Shown here piece after piece: positions 11,109-22,850 of a stretch of DNA of 64,000 bases; position 1 is the first letter of the stretch; each line of letters begins with the position of its first letter. The stretch is from assembly GCA_027625915.1 (NCBI GenBank), contig JANTQA010000036.1, forward strand, positions 6,655,001 through 6,719,000, in the 5' to 3' direction. The notes below the pieces were generated by a model. That model was not told the origin of the DNA. It did not search any database and worked only from the letters and a program-made list of their open reading frames with translations. Position numbers and translations under genes: made by a program. The DNA is from Anaeramoeba flamelloides (taxonomy: Eukaryota > Metamonada > Anaeramoebidae).

Positions 11109-13599
11109 AAATGGTCATCCAGAATTCCATTAATACTTCTTTTAGCAATGCATTGATACTAGATTTTCTACTCGATTAATTTTTAGACTTCTTTGCATCC
11201 ATCATTTCTTGGTTGGTAAATTTTATTTATATATATATAGATATATTTTTTTTTGTTATAAATAGTATTTAATCATAATAAAAAGGTGTTAGTTAGAATT
11301 TTTTTCTCTTTAAATTAGGGTTTCTTAATTTGGTTATCAAATATCATCATGTATATATAAATATAGCAAATGAGTATTTTTTTTTCGATTTTAATTGACT
11401 TTTGAGAAAGGGAAAAATATTTTGGGGTTTCAAAAAATATAGTTTATCAAATAGTGATCAAATAGATCTAATCAATCCCCAATATTCTCTTTTACAATCA
11501 ATATTCTTGAAAGTTATATTTTTTTTTATTAACCAAGAGGATTTCAATATATTTTAAATTTCATAAATATCTAAAGTTTGACAATACTGAATTGGGAAAA
11601 AAAGACTATTTTATATTTATAGTAGGGTAATGTTATTTTGGTTCTGAATGTGTTTTAACCCCTAAACTAACATAAATAGTTGACTTTTAAAGAATAGTTT
11701 GTCCATTTACCATATTGTCTTTAAACACTTTATCCAATCTCGTTTAAATCCCCAAGGAATTTATCTATCAAATATTCTACAATTTGATTCAAAAAATCAT
11801 TTCAGTCTATTTTTTGATGTAAATATGTACAATAAATTATTAGATTAGTAAACTCGAACACACTTATTAAGAAATCTGTTAATGAAAAAGGAAAAGGGTA
11901 TGGTTATTTTATCTAAAAAATGACGATCATTTTAGATCCCCTCAATAATCTACTAGAACTTAACAAGATCACATTGTCTAGAATTTTTGAATTTTGGATT
12001 ATTTTATAATTTTTTTGATTATGATTTCGATTTCTAAGTCATTATTGAGAATTAGTGTATTGAAAAAAATAACCAGACTTGAAAAAAATACCGGACAAGA
12101 TTTTTAATTGTTTATATTAGGAAAATTTGACCAATAATTTCTCTTATTTAAAATCAAATCCTTTTTATTTAAAATCAAAATTTTAAAATTATAGCTCACC
12201 CACTTATTAGAACGATGGTTAATTATATTAAGCTTGTTCAAAACACTATCCAATCAAAAAACTAAGAAAAAAAATTATCATTTTCCAAACTCAAGTAAAA
12301 CTCTAGAAAACTTGATTGTTTTTCCAAAAAAGTTGATCTATTTTATGATACTATCGAGCAATTCATTGAGTATTCTATAGACACCTTACTTTAATCAACT
12401 TTTGGTCAGTTTATTACTTGATTGATAAAAGAAAATTTGGTACTTTATAAAAGGATTTTTATGAAATTCAACAAAAAATTTCCTAATATCCACAATTAAA
12501 AATCTTGTCTGGGATTTATTTCATGTTAGGTATTTTTTTCACTACAATCCTTGAATTGTTCCAATATCTTCATATTTTAATACAATTCTTACAAAATAAT
12601 TGTTTTTGATTTTTTATGTTGATATTTTTTTTTTTTTTCTTCAATTGTGTTCTCAACAACACTTTCAACGAGAATATTTATTCTATTTATTTTTGATTAG
12701 AATCTCCATTTTCAAATGCATTGATCAATTGATGTATAATTGTGTTAATTTTTTTTATGTTTATCTTTTCTCTAAACATTTCTGTTTTTTTCAATCGAGA
12801 TTGAGTTGAGAGAACTTTCACCCAAAGGTTTTCTGGTGGTAGTCCTTCCTAGTATCTAAATGAAAACAAAATTTGGAAAAATTAGTTCAAAGTTATTTGT
12901 AATAAAATTTTTATTTCAGTCAAAAAAAAATTATCTTTCTTTTTTATGAAATAGAGATTTTAACGAATTCTGTTAATTTCAAAGAATTTGAAAGGCTTTT
13001 TGCAAATTTTAACCAAACAAGAAAAGTACAAAAAATAATTCTTTTTCACTTTTTGGAAATGTTCTCAATTTGGTCTCTTTGGTGAAAATGATACAACCTA
13101 TTAACTTAACCAACATAACATGAATTAACAATAGAAATTTTTCAACAATGTCTCAAGTTTATCACTTTTACGTCGAAAGAAATTTTCTCAAAAAGCAATT
13201 TTAACTCAATGATCTTGTTCTCTTTTGAGATACGAGGAGAGAAATTGAGTTATAAATATGTCATTTTTTCTTTTTTAGATCATACTCAATAAATATTTGT
13301 GAGAAATATCAACCACCTAACCAGTGAAATCAAAATACTTTATATTTCAAATACAAATTTGGTCCTTAATAAAGTGAAAACTGAAAAAAATTTTATTTTC
13401 AAGATCCAAGTAACAAATGTGTCAAAATAGTATGCACTTTTTGAAAAACAAATATATGATACTTTGTGAAAACATTTTTCTTGTGCAATATCCAGAATCA
13501 CTCTTGACTCATTCGAGGATCGAAAGCTCTATAATATTTGATTTAAAAAAATCTCAAATTGTACAAAAAATAAAAAATTATTTATTTTTCAATTTTAGT
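11109..13599. other. Intergenic, no gene seen
   Basis: AT-rich noncoding sequence. Open frames such as 12600-12809 and 13417-13662 are Phe/Leu/Lys/Ile-rich translations of A/T runs with no motif. No RNA gene or repeat pair was identified here. Confidence 0.5.
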
Positions 13600-13604
13600 A
13601 AAAC

Positions 13605-13695
13605 TTTACAATTAAAATTAATAAAGAAACCCAAATATTGGAATTTAAATCAGAAGATTTGATAAAATATTCAATAATTACAAAAATAAAAAGAA
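13605..13695. repeat. Short direct repeat, copy 1 (partner 14146-14222)
   Basis: AATAAAGAAACCCAAATATTG through AATAATTACAAAAA recurs at 14154-14222 with about 80 percent identity in the same orientation. The two copies bracket a small ORF (13924-14106). Just after copy 1, at 13735-13760, is a single arm of family F (AAAATTTTCATTCAGC). The repeat may be a decayed element or a local duplication. Confidence 0.6.
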
Positions 13696-13923
13696 AAAAG
13701 ATGATGAAAAAAACTGGTATTTGAAAAATAAATGGATCAAAATTTTCATTCAGCTTCCTAAAAATTGTTGAAAAATCAAGTAAAATTTCAAAATATTAAC
13801 AATTAAAGCACTTCTATAAGTAGATCAGATAAAGTACCCACACGTTTTTTCATTTATTTTTAATTTTCTCAGAAAAAATTTCTTTGTTATTTTTATTTTT
13901 CTTTTTGATTTAAAAACAAAACA

Positions 13924-14106
13924 ATGAAACTAACCAAAAAACAGATCTCTTTTCAAAAAGTGTGGAATAAAAGTTTGATAACCTCACTCAAAATTACCAA
14001 ATTCACCGATTGGCAACAGTTTGTGAAATCACTTTACAAAACTTCAGATCCAACATTTCAAAAGAAAAATAAAAAACACAAACAACATTATTTGAGTGAT
14101 AAATGA
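13924..14106 (+). CDS. Hypothetical 60-aa protein
   Basis: A basic small ORF beginning MKLTKKQISFQKVW and containing FTDWQQFVKSLYKTSDPTF, which is less biased than A/T noise and includes two Trp residues. It lies between two direct repeats and just left of the transposon pile, so it may be an exon remnant. I do not recognise a family. Whether it is expressed is unknown. Confidence 0.25.
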   Translation: MKLTKKQISFQKVWNKSLITSLKITKFTDWQQFVKSLYKTSDPTFQKKNKKHKQHYLSDK

Positions 14107-14542
14107 TATAAAATGTTTTTCGGCTTTAATATTCAAAGAAGTGATTTAAAAGAAATAAAGAAACCCCAATATTGAAAATTAAATTATGAGATTTGATACA
14201 ATCTCCAATAATTACAAAAAGAAAAAGTCGCAAAATAAAACAATGACCGTTTTCGCGTAAAGATGCCGAGTTCAAAATTGGTATTTTTAAACGATTACTA
14301 CCAGTTTTAACCAATCTTCTTCTGATTAGAGGAAGTTTGAAAAATAAAAAAATTGGACAAAAATAAAAAGTAAATTCTAAAAAAAATGTAAAATTTTAAT
14401 TTTTATTTTTAAAGGTGTAATTAGTTCATTCACCAAAATTTGATTTATTTCTACAGTCAGTTTCACTTTTAAGGCACAAACTTTCAACGAAATTTAAGGC
14501 ACAAAATAAATCTCAAATTAAGGCACAAAATTTTGGATTATA

Positions 14543-15229
14543 CAGTGGTGGGAATAACCAGTTCAGACAACCTTTAACCCATTACTAAAATTTAACTCGT
14601 GTTTTTTTTTTTTTTTTTTTTCAGACTTGGGTATTGGAAGACCAGAAATCACTAATAGATTCATGGTTCAGATCCAAATTGACTTTAGAGGTTAGATTTT
14701 TGATTAATCAAACCGGCTCAATTATATTAAATGCTTTTGTTTCAAAAATTTCATCATATTTACAAAATTTGAGAGATTAAATGATTTTTTTATACAAATT
14801 CTAAAAATGAAATTTTACTCGTAATCTTTTCAAAATAATTACATTTTTATCTTCCAGTATCTTCATAATTCTTTTTTGAAATTTATTTAAAGAACCCTAT
14901 TTCTTGTTTATATACAGTCAGTTTCACTTTTAAGGCACAAACTTTCAACGAAATTTAAGGCACAAAAAAATCCCAAATTAAGGCACAAACTTTGGAATTT
15001 TTAATTTTTACAAATTATTTTACTAGAATCCAAAATTTTGTGCCTTAATTTGAGATTTTTTTTTTGCCTTAATTTTAGTTGAACGTTTGTGCCTTAAAAG
15101 TGAAACTGACTGTTCGGTTGCCACCCCATTGATTTGTTTCTTTTATATCTAGAGTCAGACAATATTTTTTACATGAGTTAAATTTTAGTAATGGGTTAAA
15201 ATAAAAAACACGGGTTAGTTACACCACTG
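14543..15229. mobile_element. Family B element (CAGTGGTG ends), nested
   Basis: The ends are CAGTGGTG (14543) and CACCACTG (15229), flanked by TA at 14541-14542 and 15230-15231. Subterminal inverted repeats include AACCCATTACTAAAATTTAA near both ends and CCCGTGTTTTTTATTTTAAC on the right. This fits a Tc1/mariner-type non-autonomous element. It sits in a family A copy and is itself interrupted by another family A copy at 14925-15112. No coding capacity is seen. Confidence 0.8.
14925..15112. mobile_element. Family A MITE, innermost layer, 188 bp
   Basis: A full copy with CAGTCAGTTTCACTTTTAAG at the left and the inverted end at 15112. The left flank is TA. The right flank is TT, which I read as a point change after insertion. 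It lies inside the family B element and so inserted last of the three. Confidence 0.85.
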
Positions 15230-15344
15230 TAGTAAAATAATTTTTAAAAATTAAAAATTCCAAATTTTGTGCCTTAATTTGAGATTTTTTTTGTGTCTTA
15301 AATTTAGTTGAAAGTTGTGCCTAAAAAGTGAAACTGGCTGTAAA

Positions 15345-15588
15345 TTTGATTTTTCCCGATGATAAATATTGGATTTGATGTATTTTTATCACACCTTTTA
15401 AAGGTAAAATAATAGAATATTGTGGCGATGTTGTTACATATAATAATATTCCATTTGTTTGTGATAAATTTTCAACAAGGTTTGAATAATCATCACAAGT
15501 CACTTTAATAATATTAATTAACTTTAATCTGTTTTCAGTTTGTTTTACTAAGCCGAAATGGCTATCACCAATATTAGCACCGTGGTTT
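15345..15588 (-). pseudogene. Broken coding remnant, unknown gene or element
   Basis: On the - strand, after an acceptor-like T-rich stretch ending in TAG, a frame is open for ~80 codons and includes HGANIGDSHFGLVKQTENRL and later CDDYSNLVENLSQTNGIL. Residue composition is protein-like. The H...HFG pattern loosely recalls zinc-binding segments in transposon proteins, but I cannot assign a family. It ends at a family A insertion. It lies within the candidate element 14236-17008 and is interrupted and incomplete, so it is a fossil. Confidence 0.35.
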
Positions 15589-15762
15589 TCTACAAAAAAA
15601 AATATGAATTATTTGAATTTGTAGCTTTTCAGCTATTTCTGTAAAAAAATAATAAAGTTTTTTATTTTTTAAATGATTCCCGTTATCTCAGAAAAAAGTT
15701 ATTTCATTTAAATTGGTGAATTGTCAATTATCTAATAAATATTCAAAGGATTTTTTGACATT

Positions 15763-16160
15763 CAGTCAGTTTCACTTTTAAGGGACAAACTTTCAACAAA
15801 ATTTAAGGCACAAAAAAAATCTCAAATTAAGGTACAAAATTTGGAATTTTTTTTTTACAATTTATTTTTACAGTCAGTTTCACTTTTAAGACACAAACTT
15901 TCAACGAAATTTAAGGCACAAAAAAAAATTCTAAATTAAAGCACAAAATTCAAATTCTAGTAAAATAATTTGTGAAAATTAAAATTCCAAATTTTGTACC
16001 TTAATTTGAGATTTTTTTTGTGCCTTAAATTTTGTTGAAAGTTTGTGTCTTAAAAGTGAAACTGACTGTACTAGAATTTGAATTTTGTGCCTTAATTTGG
16101 GATTTTTATTGTGCCTTAAATTTTAGTTGAAAGATTGTGCCTTAAAAGTGAAACTGATCG
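15763..16160. mobile_element. Family A MITE interrupted by another family A copy
   Basis: The outer copy begins CAGTCAGTTTCAC at 15763 and ends at 16160 in a slightly changed GAAACTGATCG, followed by TA. It is split at a TA in its centre by the copy at 15871-16068. The 1626-1822 copy shows the unsplit centre TTATTTTTACTAGAATTTG. Confidence 0.85.
15871..16068. mobile_element. Family A MITE, self-nested, 198 bp
   Basis: The copy runs from CAGTCAGTTTCAC to GAAACTGACTG and is flanked on both sides by TA (15869-15870 and 16069-16070) that derives from the host copy's central TTTTTACTAG. This documents TA duplication on insertion and shows that the family kept moving after the outer copy was in place. 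Confidence 0.9.
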
Positions 16161-16196
16161 TAATGGAAATTTTGATAAATATTTTTTGAAATAAAA

Positions 16197-16450
16197 TCAA
16201 AATATTCCTTTTTTAACTTGATTGGCATTTCTTGTGATTTTCACTATTAAAATGTCACATATTTTATTTATTATATTTTCATAATTTATTTTACAATTGG
16301 TAGGATAAAAACTCCCAAAATCGAAAACAAAAATACCTTCATTTTCTTTGGGATTTTTTAGTTTATTGAGATAATTTTCTCTTAGATGATTTACAAATTC
16401 TTTATGACCTTCAGTTGATTGTTCACAGTGTTTACAATAAAATGTATCCA
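16197..16450 (-). pseudogene. Broken coding remnant with C2H2-like motif
   Basis: Read on the - strand from an ATG near 16450, the frame begins MDTFYCKHCEQSTEGHKEFV, with C-x2-C followed by two His (GHKEFVNH) as in C2H2 zinc fingers, then FVFDFGSFYPTNCKINYENI. It stays open to 16197, close to the family A nest. I do not recognise the family. Position and orientation match the remnant at 15345-15588, suggesting one disrupted gene of an old element, but this is inference. Confidence 0.4.
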
Positions 16451-16524
16451 TGTATCTAAAATATTTAATTTTTCGAATTCTTTTTGGTTTATATTTTCTC
16501 AAAGTGGTAAATATAAAAAATGTA

Positions 16525-16722
16525 CAGTCAGTTTCAAATTTAAGGCACAAACTTTCAACGAAATTTAAGTCACAAAAAAATCTCAAATTAAAGCACAAAA
16601 TTCGGATTTTTAGTAAAAATAAATTGTAAAACAAAAAATTCCAAAGTTTATGCCTTTATTTGAAATTTTTTTTGTGCCTTAAATTTGGTTCAAAGTTTGT
16701 GTCTTAAAAGTGAAACCGACTG
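16525..16722. mobile_element. Family A MITE, 198 bp
   Basis: It starts CAGTCAGTTTCAAATTTAAG and ends with the inverted AAAACTTAAA-type arm finishing GAAACCGACTG. TA flanks lie at 16523-16524 and 16723-16724. It sits just upstream, in the - sense, of the coding remnant at 16197-16450. Confidence 0.85.
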
Positions 16723-17008
16723 TATGTAGTTGGATATTTATTTCATCAGGTCGATTTCTTAAACCTTTTTTTTTTTGTATTTACCACAAAGGCAACAATA
16801 GCATAATATATTTTTCTCATGTTTGGAAATAATCGACATAAAAATAATAGTTGAAAAAAAAATTGAAAAAAATGTGTTTTGAAAGAGATAATTTTGTCTC
16901 GACATCTTGAACACATTTGAAGAATCTAATTCTATTATTTATGATATTTTTCACTCCATTATGACATTTTTGAACTCCACCATCTTTACGCGAAAACCGT
17001 CAATAGAA

Positions 17009-17667
17009 AAATAAGAAAAAAGAGATTGTTGGGCAAAAAATTTGAGTAAATAAAACTTGTTAAAAAAAACAATTCCACTTTTTTTATTCAAGAGAAAATA
17101 GAATTCTCTAAAAAAAACAAAAATAATGAACTATCGTCATTTTTTTATTTTTTTTTGAAATTAATCATTAGAAATGAATAATAAACCTTTAACTTTCAGA
17201 TTTTAAATCAAAACAATTTTAAATTTTTGGATTTATGTCCAATTAATTGAAAAAGAAATTGAACCAAAATTTTCTGGTAGAGTCCAAAAAAAGGGTTTTG
17301 TTCGTCTACTAAAAGTGAAATTATTTAATTCAGTAAATAATTTAGATGGTTATATCGCTCTTTAGGTTGTAGATTAAATGTTTTCTTTTAATTCCCATCA
17401 TTTTGATCTTATTTTGAGTTAAGTAAAATGAAATTATTAATCCTTTTCTAATTCAAAAATTCTTGATTTGACGAAAATTAAATTTTCAAAGTTAATTTCT
17501 CAAATTGTAAAAAATAAAAATTGTTTCTAATGTTCAAATTGTTTTCAATAACCCAAAACTAAAAAAGATTTGAGTTTTCTGATTTTCCGATTAAAAAAAA
17601 GCTCTAAAAAATTTTTTTTTGGTCTTTAAGCAAATATCTATTTGTTAATTTCATTAATTTTCCTTTA
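17009..17667. other. Intergenic, no gene seen
   Basis: AT-rich sequence between the candidate element end and the orphan ORF at 17668. No motif stands out. Confidence 0.5.
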
Positions 17668-18147
17668 ATGAAAACCTACCAAACTTTTTCAAAATCAATC
17701 AAACCCTTTTTTAGTCTAAGATCATATGACTCCTTATGGATCAAAGACCAATATTGGGAGAACCGTCTTGGTCCATTATTATCTGACGAAGATCTCAAGG
17801 AACTTCAAGATTATGCACATAAGAGAATCTTGGAGCCATTTGGAGACAATTCTTTTGAGATCAATATGTCTGGTACACGAAGGTATACAGTCCAACAATA
17901 TTTTTTTGGACCAGATCCTTTTAAAACCTTCACAAGGATGCGTATATTTTGCGAAAAGCAATTAGATTGTTTGAGTTCCAATGAATCTAATTACCAGATA
18001 ATTCTCAAGTGCCTTTATAAAATGACAAACTGGAGCCACCACAACGAAATGAACAATAGTAGATGCAAAAGGCTTGAAAAAGACGATTTGTTTGCAACAA
18101 TTGATCTGTTTGAGTATTTGTTGAATAAGAAATTTCAACAAAACTAG
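17668..18147 (+). CDS. Hypothetical protein, 159 aa, unrecognised
   Basis: A single open frame starting MKTYQTFSKSIKPFF and ending LFEYLLNKKFQQN. Its composition is clearly protein-like, with charged and aromatic residues well mixed (LLSDEDLKELQDYAHKRI, RRYTVQQYFFGPDPFKTFTR) and higher G+C than its flanks. No signal peptide or membrane segment is visible. The middle could be mostly helical. I recognise no family. It may be a complete small gene or the last exon of a larger one, since the upstream 600 bp show no other exon. It is followed directly by an A/C-rich low-complexity tract. Confidence 0.6.
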   Translation: MKTYQTFSKSIKPFFSLRSYDSLWIKDQYWENRLGPLLSDEDLKELQDYAHKRILEPFGDNSFEINMSGTRRYTVQQYFFGPDPFKTFTRMRIFCEKQLDCLSSNESNYQIILKCLYKMTNWSHHNEMNNSRCKRLEKDDLFATIDLFEYLLNKKFQQN

Positions 18148-18184
18148 ATATGTTCTCTTGTTTGTTCCTAGTACCAAGGATACT

Positions 18185-18450
18185 TTACCAAAAAAAAAAA
18201 AAAAAAAAACAAAAAAAATCAAAAAACACAATCAATAAAAACAAAAAAAAGGTTCAAAAAGGTAAATCTGGTACTGGGGCTACAAAACAAAACCAAATAC
18301 TGTAAAAAAAACAAAAACCAAAAATAAATCAAAAAAAAACAAAAACCAAAAAACAATCAAAAAAAAACATAAAATCAAAAATCAAAAAAAATCAAAAACA
18401 AATCAAAAAAAAATTAAAAATCAAAACGAGGAATAATACAAAAATCAAAT
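18185..18450. repeat. A-rich low-complexity tract (CAAAAA/ATCAAAAA)
   Basis: About 260 bp made of A runs punctuated by single C, CC or TC, such as CAAAAACCAAAAAACAATC. It is purely low complexity and not a coding region or mobile-element tail that I can identify. Confidence 0.8.
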
Positions 18451-21400
18451 AATACAAAAACTAAACTGAGGAACAGATCCAAAACTAAGCAAGAATTTTA
18501 AAGGATTCGACTTTATCGAAACAAAACATCGGAAAACTTGATCTCAAAAAATATAATCACTTTTCTGAAAATTTCAACTGCATAAAAAGAAGACAATACA
18601 ATACACTGTAGAAAGAAAAATTCAAAAAGAAGGTATCTTATTATTAATACTTTGTCAAAAGCAAAAGCAAAATTTACATGAAATACTTTATATCAATTAT
18701 AATTTTGAAAATTTTGGTAGGTTTTTAAATATATTTAAAACTCATTGATATAAAGTACGGAAGGAAAATACATTGAAGCTTTTTTTTTGTTAGTTCCCCA
18801 CAAATATTTGTTCTTTTTTTTTTTCTTATTTTTTTTTGATTTTTCATGAGCAATATTAAAAAGCTTATGAATTTATATCAAATTCAAATCAAAAACATTT
18901 TTACTATATATTAAACATTATAACAATTGTATAAATAATTTTGTAATCAAAATTCTATAGATATTTAAAATTAAAACTGAAATGAGAGATTCATGAAGTT
19001 TTAAATTAATTGTATATATGTATAAATAAATAAATAAATAGATATTATTATCTTTTTTTATATTTTAAATAATTTTTTTACTGTTTTTTTTGTAAAGATA
19101 TTTGTTTATTTCCCATTATCTATACTTTTTAGGATAGGTAAAAAATTCATGGTTGAAAAACAATTATTTTATGTTGATGTCTGATCAAGTATTAGAAAAT
19201 TGTTGTTTAATCTAACAGGAATTGTTATTTAAAATGTATTATGATATGTTAGTTGTATAATTTCCGCTTTTTTTGTCAAAAAAAAAAATAAAAATAAAAA
19301 AAAATTAAATGAAAAATATAATGTAAATTTGAAAAAGAAAATTTTACAAAATTATTTTTACTATTTGATAACTATTTTGAATAAATTGATTTTGTTTTCA
19401 AATATTTTACATTTTGAAAACTTTTAAGAAACATAAAGTAAAATATTTTTTTTTAATTTTTGGAAAAAATATAAATATTTATCACTTTTTATAAAATAAT
19501 TAAAAAAATTTTTTACAATTAATTCTATTATACAATATCATTTATGTAAATCATTGTTTTTACTTCTAAATAACAAAATTTTATTTTAATTATTGCACTT
19601 TTCAGAATTTTTTTATCAAAGTATTTTTTTTTTTTTTTTTTATTAAAATAGTTAAAAACTCTAATTAATATATGTTTAGATTATTAAATATATTATCTTG
19701 ATATTAACAATTAAATTTTCATAATCTGAAAAAAATCGCGATCAATCCTACTTTATCATGAAAAAATCATAAAATAGTTCTATTCCACATTATTGTGATT
19801 ATATAATTATGGTGAAATAAAGAAAAATTATTTTTTTGAAATCACCTTAAAAAAAGCACTTTACTTTTACAAAAATTTGAGGTTTTTATAACATTTTTTC
19901 CCTTTAAAAATGTTTTAAAGTGTTTATAAGTGTTGTGAAGTGTATTCAAGTGTTTGAAAGTTTTGAAAAGACAGAAAGCTTTTATAAACAGAATGGGTTT
20001 GTTAGTAGTGGGAAAAAAATTTTTTCTTTTCATTTTTTTTTTAACATAATTCAAAATATTTTTCGAAGTTTATGATCTTACTAATATACAACTCATTTTA
20101 ACAGTATACTTGAATATAAAACATATTTTGTTTTTAAAATGGATTTATTACCTTACAATGTTAAATATCCAAAAAGAATTAAGAGTGATTTTCCTTTTTA
20201 TTGGTCATAGATCAAACAAAATCATATAACTCTAAGCTCTAGGTGTGTTTTCTTTTCAATATAAAGATATGAAGAAAAATAATAAGAAGATAACAAATAG
20301 AAAACAATTTTACAAAAAATCTTAATAATTGGTGATAGTGGGACTGTGTTGTTGTAAAAGATTTGTAACTGTTATCTGACTCCTTCCGTCTTTCCAATAA
20401 TAATGATAATGTTTTAACCCAAGAACATATTCTTTAAAGGTGTTGAGAATTTATGGTTGTTTTAAAAGCCTTTTTTATTCAACGCTATTTCCAACACCGC
20501 ATTTAACTGAGAAAATATTTATTTATCTTTATTTATTATCGGTGTTGATCGATAAGGGTAAATATGTTATCAACCAAATAAAAAGCATTCATTGAAAACT
20601 CTTTGAACTGGCCCTTGATTGAACCATGTATCGTTTTCTTGTTTTTATATACAAAAGAATACTTTTTTTCACATGATCTTTTTTTTTTATTATCCTAACA
20701 AAGTTTTTCATTTCAACAATATTGCTTTCTTAACCCAAAATCCAATCAACTCTCATATGGTGGTTGATTTTTCATAACGGACGTTTGTCCTTTATTAAGA
20801 TTTTTAAAATATTATCTCATTTTTATAAAAATAATCATAATTTTTGTATATTATCCCGTTTTTCAAAAATATCGAGATTTGATAAAAATAAGCGCGATTT
20901 TTGTTACTTTATCATGAATTGGGTATATATATATATATATATATATAAATCTATCATCAAAACATCTAAGTTAATAATAATTTATTATAGTGTTTGAAGT
21001 GTATAATTATTATTTCAGTGGGGTTTAAATGGTTTTATAAAATTATATTCATTTGTTTTAAAACTAAAACATTAACTGTTAATTTTAACTATAGAAATAT
21101 TTAATATTAATATTTATAGTATGTAAACTAGATTTCAAATTTTTTCTCATACTATAATGTTAAAAGAAGTGGCTTTGAGGGTTTATCCTAAATTCTTATC
21201 AAAAAAATATTTTCAATTTTTTTAGATCAGAACCAATTTTTCTAATTTTGCAATTTTTTTTTTTATTTGTAAAAATTTTCTTTTTTCTCTTTTTTCCTAA
21301 ATTTTCCTAAATTTGAGTTTCTATTTTTTTTTGTTTTTTTTTTTTCTTTTATTTTTCTTGTTTTTTTCCAATTTTTTTTTTGATTTTATTTTTTTTTGAT

Positions 21401-22850
21401 ACTTTTTTTTTGCTAAAGATCTTGTGATAAAAAAATCTTAGAATAGACAAATAGTCCCTAAGAAAAGTGAGAGGGTGCCATTGTATTTTAAAATGGGTTT
21501 AATTAATGTTAAAATATCTTCTTGCTAACTAATTTTGAGTGAGAGTTCAGTTATAAAAAATCAATAATGCGTGTTTCAAAATTTGTTACTAAGTATTTTT
21601 ATTTTTTTGTTTTATCTAATATAATTTTTATAAAATATCAGGTTTTTCTATATTTAGAATAATTTAAAAGTGAATTGTAAATTAGATTTAATTATTTATT
21701 GTTTTTAAATACTAAAGGATAAATATTTTTTTCTTTCAATTTAATATTCAAGATGGGAAATGGGTTTTTTTTTTTTTTTTTTAATATGGTTTATAATAGA
21801 TATGTTAACATTATTTATTAAATTTATTATAAAAAGGTGATATGGGATTGTTATATCTGTGAAAAAATAGAAATAAACTTTGTTTTCGCCTCTATTGTTG
21901 CAAATATTATAAATGCAATAATATATTTAACGAAATATAATGTTTTTTTTTTTTTTTTTTTTTTTTTTTGGGAGGGGAGGGCTGAATCTTGATAATTTTA
22001 GAGTGGCTATCTTATCTTACCGGTTTTTGGTTAGTTGTTAAATTTAATAGATACCGAGGTTTTTACAAATTGAAAAAAAAAAAAAGAAATTAGAAAGAAA
22101 CATGTTTATTGGTAATGATTAAGTGCTTAAGAGCTCATAATCTTTTAAAGGGTGGTTTTGAAATGAATAAATTTGTGACTCCTAATTTAAAAAATATTCA
22201 AAAGATCCTTTTAATTGTGATCTTTTTAAGTATTTTATATTTAATTTAGTTTTCTGAAATTGAAAAGAAAAGAAAAAGTTAAGAAAAAACAGGGGGTGAA
22301 AAATAAATTTATATACTAAAAGATACAAAGAAAAAAATACAAAGAAAAAAATATATCTTTGGTTGTTTATTTAAATTATTTATTTAATTGCTTGATGTTT
22401 AAAAAATTAAATAATATTTTTTTCGAATTATTATTGGTGTAAATGGTAATATGAAATTAATAAATTAATTTGTTTGATATCAATGTTTAATTATTTTTAT
22501 TGTGGTCTTTATTTATAATCTCTTATATTTTTGAAATTATTTAATAAATTTGAAAAATAATTTTAAATTGTATTGTTATGTTGAATATTTATGTTTTTTC
22601 GAATTCTTTGGATAAATGTCGATATTGTTTTAATTATTGAAGAAAAAAAAATTAAATTAAAAGGTATTTATTTTAAATAATAAATTGAATTTAGTAGATC
22701 ACAAACAAGTATTTTGGGGGTATTTTTTGTTTTTCACTTTGGATTTTTTTGGTTTATTTTTTGTTAAATGAAACTATATTTATGTAAGAGGGTGGTTATT
22801 TGTGATTTGGTTATATATGGGTAGACTGTTTATTATTAAAATAGAAAATC
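18451..22850. other. Long noncoding stretch, no gene seen
   Basis: Over 4 kb of AT-rich DNA with T runs of up to about 28 bases (21943-21970) followed by GGGAGGGGAGGG, and (AT)n at 20925-20946. Frames at 19842-20054 (-) and 20764-20997 (+) are noise translations. I see no exon, RNA gene or mobile-element ends. Confidence 0.5.

Larger units (their letters stand above)
14454..15340. mobile_element. Family A MITE, outermost of a three-layer nest
   Basis: The left arm is at 14454-14540 and the right arm at 15232-15340, flanked by TA at 14452-14453 and 15341-15342. The element is split by a family B insertion at 14543-15229. Removing the insertion and one TA leaves TTTTGGATTATAGTAAAATA, matching the uninterrupted centre of other family A copies (TTTTGGATTCTAGTAAAATA, read from the 14925 copy on the opposite strand). 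Confidence 0.85.
14236..17008. mobile_element. Candidate decayed DNA element with CGCGTAAAGATG ends
   Basis: ACCGTTTTCGCGTAAAGATG with a following GAGTTCAAAA at 14241-14277 recurs in inverted orientation at about 16966-17001 (CATCTTTACGCGAAAAC preceded by TTTTTGAACTCCACC). About 35 bp match across the pair, which is unusual because CG dinucleotides are rare here. The enclosed 2.7 kb contains two coding remnants on the - strand and a heap of family A and B insertions, so an old, inactivated transposon is the simplest reading. The superfamily is unknown, and the target duplication is not clear. Confidence 0.4.
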
